DNA of 6,052 nt from Desulfonatronovibrio sp. (GTDB lineage: Bacteria > Desulfobacterota > Desulfovibrionia > Desulfovibrionales > Desulfonatronovibrionaceae). This document shows positions 1 through 5,664 of this stretch, one piece after another. The notes under the pieces were generated by a model, which saw only the letters and a list, made by a program, of their open reading frames with translations, was not told the origin of the DNA and did not search any database. The stretch is taken from the NCBI GenBank assembly GCA_003558575.1, contig PWPY01000290.1, positions 1 through 6,052 of the forward strand, read 5' to 3'. The position numbers were made by a program, and so were the translations under genes. Position 1 is the stretch's first letter. Each line of letters begins with the position of its first letter.

Positions 1-1
1 A

Positions 2-202
2 GGCAAATGCCTGGCCTGCAATATGACTTATGGCCTGCCCCATGTCCTGGCCAGACATCCGGTAATCAATATAGAAGGACTTGTGAATGATATTGCAGCC
101 ATAGCAAGTCTGGACCCATCAAGCCTGAAGTGGACTCTTGAAAATACCTCGGAAAAATCATCTGATCTGCATGTAGTTCCTTTGATTATAACAACAAATT
201 AG
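2..202 (+). CDS. C-terminal fragment of an unidentified protein (5' end outside window)
   Basis: This reading frame is open from the left edge to a TAG stop at 200-202, giving 66 visible residues; the other two plus-strand frames have early stops here. The first visible residues are GKCLACNMTYGLPHVL, with a CxxC pair right at the window edge, followed by RHPVINIEGLVNDIAAIASL, a probable helix, and a hydrophobic tail ending VVPLIITTN. I do not recognise the family. The CxxC pair could belong to a metal or Fe-S site or could be incidental, since the rest of the protein is missing. The gene is tail to tail with the DUF362 gene, with 3 bp between the two stop codons, so it is not in an operon with it. 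No hairpin terminator is visible for it inside the window. Whether it is coding rests on the open frame and protein-like composition only. Confidence 0.6.
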   Translation, partial: GKCLACNMTYGLPHVLARHPVINIEGLVNDIAAIASLDPSSLKWTLENTSEKSSDLHVVPLIITTN

Positions 203-205
203 CTT

Positions 206-1012
206 TCAGTCATTGACAACATGCTCAGATTCATCTTCAGCTTTCCCAAGGATTCCGTCTGCCATGGCTATATGAGGAATGTCCTTCCAGGAAAGCCTAA
301 GAAGCCCGGCTCCGCAGGCATCAACCCTGACCGGATCTAAACCGGCCACGATTCTGTTCACAGGCGGATCACAGGTCTTTCCACCAAGATGATACTCAGC
401 CATCCCCACTGAGGCATCAATAATGGACAAATCCGGCTTGCGGTAAAGGTTAAGCTCAAATATGGACCTGTGCATTCTTTCATGAAAAAACGCCTTTTTC
501 CACATTCCACCCTGCTGGTAATACTTGGGCGGGGCCAATCCCATCATGTTTTTCATGGCCAAAGTAACATTGGCCAGAGAATGTGCTTTAAGTACAGGCA
601 CGGATATCAAAAATCCCTTTAACGCTACCCTGGGCAGGAATACCTCCGGAAAAACCTGACATTCCGGATTCTTCAGGCGCGTCACAGGCTCATGATTAAG
701 ATCCACGAGATCTACATCATATTCCCTGGCCAGAGCTTCATACCCCAGCCTGGCAAAAATTTCAGGAGTTTCAAGATGACAGTCTCCGCAGCCTTCGGCA
801 ATCACTAACCTGGCTTTGGAGTGCATGCGGATGTACCTGATCAACTCCCTTACTATGTCCGGATGGGTGGTGATGGGAAAAGGCGAAGCATTAACCAGAT
901 TGGGCTTGATAATAATCAGCTTGCGCCTTTTAAAAATCCTGTCTGCACCAATATTATCAAGACATTTTATTAAGGTATGCTCATAATTGACAAAGTATTC
1001 TGTTGAAAACAT
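206..1012 (-). CDS. DUF362 domain-containing protein
   Basis: A complete 268-residue protein of the DUF362 family, whose biochemical role is not established. Some relatives carry an added ferredoxin-like 4Fe-4S domain; this one does not, and it consists of the DUF362 core only. Family hallmarks visible: IIIKPNLV near residues 33-40, the TTHPDIV stretch at 48-54, the AEGCGD turn at 72-77, the long conserved block from VPVLKAHSLANVTLAMKN (138-155) into MMGLAPP, HRSIFELN (181-188), DLSIIDASVGM (194-204), and GLDPVRVDACGAGLL (224-238). Two cysteines (75 and 78) form a CxxC, which could bind metal, but this is inference. There is no signal peptide or membrane segment, so it is probably cytoplasmic. 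The ATG at 1012 is supported by a strong Shine-Dalgarno (AAGGGAAG, 1024-1017) five bases upstream. It is transcribed divergently from the OFA transporter, so a functional link is possible but unproven. Confidence 0.9.
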   Translation of the reverse strand: MFSTEYFVNYEHTLIKCLDNIGADRIFKRRKLIIIKPNLVNASPFPITTHPDIVRELIRYIRMHSKARLVIAEGCGDCHLETPEIFARLGYEALAREYDVDLVDLNHEPVTRLKNPECQVFPEVFLPRVALKGFLISVPVLKAHSLANVTLAMKNMMGLAPPKYYQQGGMWKKAFFHERMHRSIFELNLYRKPDLSIIDASVGMAEYHLGGKTCDPPVNRIVAGLDPVRVDACGAGLLRLSWKDIPHIAMADGILGKAEDESEHVVND

Positions 1013-1112
1013 AATTCTTCCCTTAACTGTTATTTACATTTTTGACCCAGAAATCTGCCTGCCTCAAATCTCGGACAACATACTGCGCAGGTCAATCAGG
1101 CCAGGAAATAGC

Positions 1113-1141
1113 TTGATATATCTATACAAACATGCGATAAT
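1113..1141 (+). promoter_or_regulatory. Sigma-70-like promoter for the OFA transporter
   Basis: TTGATA at 1113-1118 and GATAAT at 1136-1141 are separated by exactly 17 bp. Each hexamer matches the sigma-70 consensus at five of six positions. Transcription would start near 1148, giving a leader of about 140 nt before the ATG at 1290. It is the best promoter match I see in the divergent intergenic region. It is a sequence match only, without experimental support. Confidence 0.5.
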
Positions 1142-1248
1142 GACAAATTAAGCAACTTCACGCTAAAATACTGAAATTCAGGCATCTCTTGGACAATCAA
1201 AAGTTCTTTTCCAGGACATTGATCTTATCTGCCTGCCTTTCTTAAAGC

Positions 1249-1275
1249 TTGAAACTTAACACTTAACACTTTCAA
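1249..1275 (+). repeat. Short tandem heptamer repeat inside an inverted repeat, just upstream of the transporter
   Basis: TTGAAA (1249-1254) and TTTCAA (1270-1275) are exact reverse complements flanking a 15-base loop. The loop is made of a 7-base unit, ACTTAAC, repeated twice with a partial third copy. In RNA this could form a 6-bp stem ending 14 bases before the start codon. It could be a remnant of a longer heptamer array, a regulatory hairpin affecting initiation, or chance in AT-rich DNA. Confidence 0.45.
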
Positions 1276-1289
1276 CCCTCCACGTATCT

Positions 1290-2648
1290 ATGTTCAACTT
1301 ACAAGATTATCTGGCTACCGGCAACAAACGCTGGGTCGTTGTTGCCGGTGCTATTTTTATTCAGTTCTGCCTGGGGAGTATCTATGCCTGGAGCGCTTTT
1401 ACCGGACTTTTAACTAAGCCCTCTGTGCAAGGTGGAGAATATGGATTCACAGCCCAGCAGGCAGCCTGGATCTTTTCTATAGGGCTGCTCTTTGTTCCCT
1501 TGTGCATGATCAGTACAGGCAGGCTGCTGACTAAGTTCGGTCCAAGAGCCATGGCTCTTGCTGGAGGCTTAGTACTTGGCACAGGCTATATATTGGGGGG
1601 GCTTTTTGGCAGCACTTTCTGGACTCAGCTTATTTTCATTGGTGTTGTAGGAGGATCAGGCATCGGCTTAGCCTATGTTGTTCCCATCTCAGTGGGCATC
1701 AAATGGTTTCCTGACAAAAAAGGACTCATCTCAGGCATTGCCGTGGCAGGCTTCGGATTTGGCGCGACCCTCTGGGTCAAGATGGCTGGGAGTTGGTTTG
1801 GAGGTCTTCTATACACTGTAAGCTTATTTTCTCTACCAGGCGTACAGTCTGTTTTTTTAATTTATGGAACCACATTTCTTTTATTTATAGGATTGGGCAG
1901 CCTGGTAATGGTGAACCCGCCTCAGGGATATGTTCCTCAAGGGTATTCCCCTCCTGAGTCTGCTGAAAATAATGACATCAAACCCATGGATCAGGAATTT
2001 TCCACATTGCAGATGCTTGGAAAACCGCAATTCTACATATTGTGGATTATGTTTTTCAGCACTGCCCTGGCAGGTCTTATGGTCATATACAGCATAAGTC
2101 TTTTTGGCATTGATGCCCTCCAGGCCGCCAATGCTGTTGAAGGGCCAGTTCACGCAGCCGCCATAGCCGGCACAGCCATGGCCTGGTACGCCATATTCAA
2201 TGGGTTAGGCCGGGTAATCTGGGGGGGGATTTCTGATCGTCTGGGCAGAAAATGGTCCATATTTGTCATGAGCTGTTTTCAGGCGTTCATTTTGCTGGTC
2301 TTTTTTGAAATGGGCTCAGCTGTTAGCAGTTTTATCCTGGCAGCAGCAATCATTGGATTTAATTTTGGAGGAAACTTTGCATTATTTCCTGCCATTACTG
2401 CTGATTATTTTGGCGGCAAAAATCTGGGGGCCAATTATGGATGGATGTTTCTGGCTTTTGGAATTGCCGGCATTGCCGGTCCTCAGATAGCCGGTTACTT
2501 CAAAGATATAGCCGGGGCAGGAGAAATAGCTACATGGTCTACGTCATTCACTATTGCCGGAATCGCCTGCATTTTTGCGGCAGTCCTGTCTCTGTTCCTC
2601 AAACCCCCGTCAAAATTGCAAGGTCCCAAGAGCAGAGTAAAGCACTAA
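1290..2648 (+). CDS. OFA-family (oxalate:formate antiporter-like) major facilitator transporter
   Basis: A 452-residue inner-membrane MFS carrier with about 12 transmembrane helices and the usual central cytoplasmic loop (about 208-245). Helix 1 carries the OFA-type signature IQFCLGSIYAWSAF (24-37). KWFPDKKGLISGIAVAGFGF (138-157) is typical of the family between helices 4 and 5. The second half has GLGRVIWGGISDRLGRK (305-321), an MFS motif A copy, and NFGGNFALFPAITADYFGGK (358-377) followed by ANYGWMFLAFGIAGIAGP. The family exchanges or imports small carboxylates; oxalate, formate, lactate or another acid cannot be chosen from sequence. R308 and K377 sit where charged substrate-binding residues might be expected by analogy with OxlT, but this needs an alignment. 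The start is well constrained: an in-frame TAA lies at 1257-1259 and 1290 is the first ATG, yet no Shine-Dalgarno precedes it. The gene contains G7 and G8 runs. It is monocistronic and converges on hipA. Confidence 0.92.
   Translation: MFNLQDYLATGNKRWVVVAGAIFIQFCLGSIYAWSAFTGLLTKPSVQGGEYGFTAQQAAWIFSIGLLFVPLCMISTGRLLTKFGPRAMALAGGLVLGTGYILGGLFGSTFWTQLIFIGVVGGSGIGLAYVVPISVGIKWFPDKKGLISGIAVAGFGFGATLWVKMAGSWFGGLLYTVSLFSLPGVQSVFLIYGTTFLLFIGLGSLVMVNPPQGYVPQGYSPPESAENNDIKPMDQEFSTLQMLGKPQFYILWIMFFSTALAGLMVIYSISLFGIDALQAANAVEGPVHAAAIAGTAMAWYAIFNGLGRVIWGGISDRLGRKWSIFVMSCFQAFILLVFFEMGSAVSSFILAAAIIGFNFGGNFALFPAITADYFGGKNLGANYGWMFLAFGIAGIAGPQIAGYFKDIAGAGEIATWSTSFTIAGIACIFAAVLSLFLKPPSKLQGPKSRVKH
1595..1601 (+). 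repeat. Poly-G tract (G7) within the OFA transporter gene
   Basis: Seven consecutive G residues encode part of the glycine-rich end of transmembrane helix 3 (around LGGLFG, residues 102-107). The tract is in frame in this sequence. A one-base slip would truncate the transporter early. Confidence 0.85.
2221..2228 (+). repeat. Poly-G tract (G8) within the OFA transporter gene
   Basis: Eight consecutive G residues span the Trp-Gly-Gly codons of the VIWGGISDR part of motif A (residues 309-317). The tract keeps frame here. Slippage would remove the last four helices. Runs of this length are the kind that can mutate by polymerase slippage, but the run is shorter than most proven phase-variation tracts. 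Confidence 0.85.
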
Positions 2649-2717
2649 TGCCCTTTATCATTCAGGATTGTACTCTGCGCATCGCTGCATACGACTACTA
2701 AGTCTCTACCCAAAAAT

Positions 2718-4022
2718 TCAACCTGTCTGCATGATCTTCTTTGCATCTTGGTCGTATTCAAGATCAATTCTTATATTTCGGTCAAAGACCATTCTCAAGG
2801 CGCTTAAATCCCTGGCTGTCACTTGGCAGTCTGCAAAGTGACCCTCCCACCTGTTGAATACCTCGACGATGCTCTCGGCTATTCCCAATGCTTTTTCTCT
2901 ATCCAAGCCAAAATACTCACACTGAGATAATGCGTTGGAAAGAGACATCTCAGTTTTATTTTTTCCAAGATTCAACATTAGATGTCTGGCAGGGCTTGGG
3001 GATGGGGTAAAATCATAAAAAGGGCTTAGCCTGCTCCCATCTTTATCCCAGATAAAACCAAAATTTCTTAAATGATCGTCTTCGTTGTTGAGCAAGATGT
3101 TACAAATAAGCCTTTTATAGAGTTCTTCCTTGTCCTCCTTAATAAAATCTTTATGACCAAACCTGTCTATGGTCAGACAAAGGTCCTGGTATGAATGCCT
3201 TTCATTGATGAACATGATCCCAGGCTTTGCCCCTACCATGGTCATGCCGGACAGGACATGCTTTCGGTCCTCATTTTCCCGGTCAAACCTTTCAATTAAA
3301 AAAATGTTGGCTTTTTGGGTTTTTAAAAGAGAAACACTTGGGACATTGAGTCCAGCCTTTGCAGCCAGAGTCATGCTGGCATATTCAACTGTCGGTTCAT
3401 CCCAAATGTCGTCTGGGGATTTAAACTTTGCAATGTGCGGTTTATTCTTGTGCTCAATCAAGGCTTTGGGCCTTGCTCCACCTACAGATGACCCTGAATT
3501 CAGGTATTTTCGAATATTGTGGTCAACATTATGAAAACCATGATTCTCCAATTGGTTGAATGCTCTGGCCAGCAGATCAATATCAACGGCCTGACTGTCA
3601 TTGTCTTCCTGCAGAGGGTAGAAGTCCCATCTTGGACCATGTTTTCTGTCTGGACCGAAACCCATGGCTCCAATACGGTGAAAGCCTCCTGAAACAATGA
3701 AGTCAAAATATCTGACCTCTACTCTTTTCTCAGAAGCAGTTAAAGACAGTATTTTTTGCCCCCAGTTGTCCGGACAACAGTCAAACATCACCCCAAAAGT
3801 TCTTTTCTCCGGTGGAGAATCAATGATATTTTCCATGTGAGACAATGGAAGATCCACAGGATCAAGAGAAATGGCTTCAGGGTGCTCAAAGTATTCCTTG
3901 TCGTATTGAAACCTCATGCTCAAAGGCTGTCCACCCTCTTCCTCAACCAGCAAAACACCTGTTGAAACAAAGCCATGAGAAGGTAACCATATATAAACAA
4001 TAGCCTTGTTTCTGATCCTCAT
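2718..4022 (-). CDS. hipA: HipA-family serine/threonine kinase toxin
   Basis: A complete 434-residue, full-length HipA-type protein, the toxin of a type II toxin-antitoxin pair. The E. coli relative is a Ser/Thr kinase that phosphorylates glutamyl-tRNA synthetase and causes growth arrest; the target here is unknown. The N-terminal subdomain 1 (about 1-110) includes the FDCCPDNWGQK block (80-90), which corresponds to the family's F-x-x-LPDGWG motif. The Gly/Ser-rich ATP loop is NSGSSVGGARPKALI (175-189); its serines are candidate autophosphorylation sites. K199 in HIAKFKSPDD is the likely ATP-contacting lysine. The catalytic loop NNEDDHLRNFGF (312-323) gives D315 and N320, and SPFYDFTPS (333-341) supplies the metal-binding D337. 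No key motif is broken, so the kinase is predicted to be active. The ATG overlaps the hipB stop codon (ATGA, 4 bp) and has a GAGG seven bases upstream inside hipB, indicating translational coupling. It ends 69 bp from the convergent transporter gene. Confidence 0.93.
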   Translation of the reverse strand: MRIRNKAIVYIWLPSHGFVSTGVLLVEEEGGQPLSMRFQYDKEYFEHPEAISLDPVDLPLSHMENIIDSPPEKRTFGVMFDCCPDNWGQKILSLTASEKRVEVRYFDFIVSGGFHRIGAMGFGPDRKHGPRWDFYPLQEDNDSQAVDIDLLARAFNQLENHGFHNVDHNIRKYLNSGSSVGGARPKALIEHKNKPHIAKFKSPDDIWDEPTVEYASMTLAAKAGLNVPSVSLLKTQKANIFLIERFDRENEDRKHVLSGMTMVGAKPGIMFINERHSYQDLCLTIDRFGHKDFIKEDKEELYKRLICNILLNNEDDHLRNFGFIWDKDGSRLSPFYDFTPSPSPARHLMLNLGKNKTEMSLSNALSQCEYFGLDREKALGIAESIVEVFNRWEGHFADCQVTARDLSALRMVFDRNIRIDLEYDQDAKKIMQTG

Positions 4023-4354
4023 ATCATGTCCTCGAGTCTTTTCTTGCCGTGAACTCTTTTGGGCATCCTCATTGTTTCGCGATAGGTGCCTTCTTTGTCC
4101 CTTTCCGGCGAGGCCAGTTTTTCAAAATCTTTATGCAGGTCCAGAATAAATAACACCTTGAGGAATATTCCTATACTCACTTTAGGGCTGCCGTCTTCCA
4201 GGGTCTTCAATGTAGGTTCTGATATCTGTGCCCTCATCGCCAATTCCCGCCTGGGCATTTTTCTCCTGGCTCTGGCCACTTTGATATTTTTACCTGTTGC
4301 CTTAAGCATTTTTTGGACTTCATCAGGTAAAGTTTGCAGGCATTTGCTTTTCAT
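4019..4354 (-). CDS. hipB: HipB-like XRE-family antitoxin and transcriptional repressor
   Basis: A 111-residue protein if started at the ATG at 4354. A Cro/C1-type helix-turn-helix occupies about residues 24-73: NIKVARARRKMPRRELAMRA forms the first helices, ISEPTLKTLEDG the recognition helix and turn, and SIGIFLKVLFILDL the closing helices. A basic tail follows (PKRVHGKKRL, 98-107). In this family the protein binds and inactivates its HipA partner and represses their shared promoter; both roles are inferred here from family and position. The frame is open up to another ATG at 4426, which would add 24 residues. I prefer 4354 because the extra stretch is low-complexity, would contain the two putative operator repeats, and lacks similarity to HipB N termini, while a GGAAA precedes 4354 at plausible spacing. 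It overlaps hipA by 4 bp and begins 122 bp downstream of the ABC permease stop. Confidence 0.88.
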   Translation of the reverse strand: MKSKCLQTLPDEVQKMLKATGKNIKVARARRKMPRRELAMRAQISEPTLKTLEDGSPKVSIGIFLKVLFILDLHKDFEKLASPERDKEGTYRETMRMPKRVHGKKRLEDMI

Positions 4355-4365
4355 AATTTCCAAAT

Positions 4366-4414
4366 AACAAAATATACTTACTCTTACAATGCTTAAAAAC
4401 AAAATATATTTACT
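4366..4414 (-). promoter_or_regulatory. Putative HipB operator: two 17-bp direct repeats
   Basis: AACAAAATATACTTACT (4366-4382) and AACAAAATATATTTACT (4398-4414) on the plus strand differ at one base and are separated by 15 bp. They are 32 bp apart start to start, close to three helical turns, so proteins bound at both would face the same side. The upstream copy has a perfect 10-bp palindrome at its core (AAATATATTT), and the other copy has one mismatch to it, as expected for a dimeric XRE-type repressor. The near copy ends 11 bases before the hipB ATG. The sequence differs from the E. coli HipB operator (TATCC-N8-GGATA), so assignment rests on position, symmetry and repetition. Confidence 0.55.
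4371..4399 (-). promoter_or_regulatory. Candidate hipBA promoter within the operator region
   Basis: Read on the minus strand, TTTTTA (4399-4394) and TATATT (4376-4371) are spaced 17 bp. The -10 element lies inside the gene-proximal operator repeat, so repressor binding would block polymerase. The -35 is weak. A second TATATT sits in the other repeat (4408-4403), so the true promoter could be there. The start site would lie about 10 bases before the 4354 ATG, giving a very short leader. Confidence 0.3.
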
Positions 4415-4476
4415 ATTTTTATCCAAAAAAAATAATTAAAGGAAACTGATGGCCCGGAAAAGTATTTCCTGCAGCC

Positions 4477-5664
4477 TCATTCCGAACGCAGGGCCTGAAT
4501 GGGAATAAGATTAGCAGCCTGTCTGGCCGGATAATAACCAAAAAACACGCCTACTGCAGCAGAAACACCAACTCCAATAAAGATTGCCCCGTAAATGATC
4601 TGAAATTCCCATCCGGAAAACCAGGATATGGCAAAGGAGACGCCAACTCCGATAATGATGCCGATTAACCCTCCCATCAGAGAAAGAATTATGGACTCCA
4701 TGAGAAACTGCCCCTGGATATCATTCTTCTGAGCTCCCAGGGCCCGGCGAATGCCTATTTCCTTTCTTCGTTCCGCCACGGAAACCAGCATGACATTCAT
4801 GACTCCCACCCCACCGACAATCAGGGAAATACTGCCTATTGCACCGAGAAGCAGGGTAAACATACGCATCTGTCTTTCCATGTGTTCGATTATCTGTTCG
4901 GCACTGCGCACCATTACCTTCATGGGTCTGGGCAAACCTGCAAAATAATCCTGGATAAGGGCTTCGGCCTGATTATGAGAAATATCCCCGGCTTTGACTG
5001 CTAAGACATTATTGATTCTGTTCTGGGTGTTCATGCGACTAACTGTGGAGATGGGAATCATCAATCCTTCAGAGGCCTCGTAGGGCCGCATACCACCCAA
5101 TGAGGCTGGTGCAAGTTCGCACACAATGGTGAATTTACGATCCTCAAAATAGATATCCTGGCCTACAAGATCCTGGAATCCCAGAGCCTTAAGCTTGCTG
5201 GCCAGGCCTCCGCTGAGAACTGCCTGATACATCAGGTAGTCAAGATCGGATATGAATCTTCCACTAATTAGATTCAACTGGTTAATGGTTATGAATGATC
5301 CGGTCACTCCAACAGCTGGAACATCCATCCGCTCTCCCTGGTAACGCGCGCTTCCATGTATAGAAATATATGGTGCAACATCGGTTACTGCCTGGTTTGC
5401 ATAGGGCAGATCCATAGCTTCATCTAACCTGAAACCCTGCTCCTGGCCGGAGTCTCTTCTGCTCCATTCCTGCTGGATACTCAGAACATCAGTGCCCATT
5501 TCCAGAAACTGTTTCATACTTTCACGCTGGACAATAGTCCCAGTGGAGACAAGGGCAATAACCGAGCCAATTCCGATGACAATACCCAGCAGGGCCAGTG
5601 CTGTTCTCTGCTTGGAAGAAGCCAGACTGCGCAATGCTTCTTTGATATTGGCCCGGAGCATCAT
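4477..5664 (-). CDS. ABC transporter permease, FtsX/MacB type
   Basis: A complete 395-residue inner-membrane permease of the MacB/FtsX (type VII ABC) class. Topology is typical: one helix near the N terminus (about 21-43), a large periplasmic domain (about 44-267), then three helices (about 268-295, 322-348, 357-379). After helix 2 comes VAERRKEIGIRRALGA (296-311), and the protein ends with GYYPARQAANLIPIQALRSE (376-395), both hallmarks of the family. Such permeases do not carry substrate through the membrane but couple ATP hydrolysis to periplasmic movement, usually with a MacA-like adaptor and an outer-membrane channel for efflux of peptides or macrolides. The substrate here is unknown. The ATG at 5664 has GGGAG (5675-5671) six bases upstream and overlaps the ATPase stop (ATGA); a second ATG follows immediately at 5661. 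This indicates co-translation with the ATPase. Confidence 0.93.
   Translation of the reverse strand: MMLRANIKEALRSLASSKQRTALALLGIVIGIGSVIALVSTGTIVQRESMKQFLEMGTDVLSIQQEWSRRDSGQEQGFRLDEAMDLPYANQAVTDVAPYISIHGSARYQGERMDVPAVGVTGSFITINQLNLISGRFISDLDYLMYQAVLSGGLASKLKALGFQDLVGQDIYFEDRKFTIVCELAPASLGGMRPYEASEGLMIPISTVSRMNTQNRINNVLAVKAGDISHNQAEALIQDYFAGLPRPMKVMVRSAEQIIEHMERQMRMFTLLLGAIGSISLIVGGVGVMNVMLVSVAERRKEIGIRRALGAQKNDIQGQFLMESIILSLMGGLIGIIIGVGVSFAISWFSGWEFQIIYGAIFIGVGVSAAVGVFFGYYPARQAANLIPIQALRSE

Larger units (their letters stand above)
1013..1289. other. Divergent intergenic region between the DUF362 and OFA transporter genes
   Basis: This 277-bp stretch has no supported gene. It contains the DUF362 Shine-Dalgarno at its left end (1017-1024), the sigma-70-like promoter toward the transporter (1113-1141), a small palindrome CTGAAATTCAG in the transporter leader, and the heptamer inverted-repeat element (1249-1275). 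I see no convincing promoter on the minus strand for the DUF362 gene. Confidence 0.6.

Noticed and set aside
1013..1112. Minus-strand promoter for the DUF362 gene
   Set aside because: Candidate -35 and -10 pairs (for example TTGAGG with AAAAAT at 18 bp) match the consensus too poorly to support a call.
1290..2648. Naming the transporter as an oxalate:formate antiporter (oxlT)
   Set aside because: OFA members transport several different carboxylates, and no oxalate or formate metabolism gene is in the window, so only the family is supported.
2441..2701. Plus-strand 86-codon open frame overlapping the transporter 3' end and running into the gap
   Set aside because: It lies mostly out of frame within the well-supported transporter, has no domain-like sequence and has no ribosome binding site; a shadow frame.
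2649..2717. Bidirectional terminator between the convergent transporter and hipA genes
   Set aside because: No inverted repeat followed by a T-run is visible on either strand in these 69 bases.
3169..3534. Plus-strand 121-codon open frame opposite hipA
   Set aside because: It is entirely antisense to conserved kinase sequence, with no recognisable protein features.
4086..4367. Plus-strand 93-codon open frame opposite hipB
   Set aside because: It is antisense to the helix-turn-helix coding region; its composition reflects the complement of hipB.
4441..4476. Intrinsic terminator after the ABC permease gene
   Set aside because: The only stem is a 5-bp GGAAA/TTTCC hairpin, not GC-rich, with its T-rich tract displaced by more than 15 bases; too weak to annotate.
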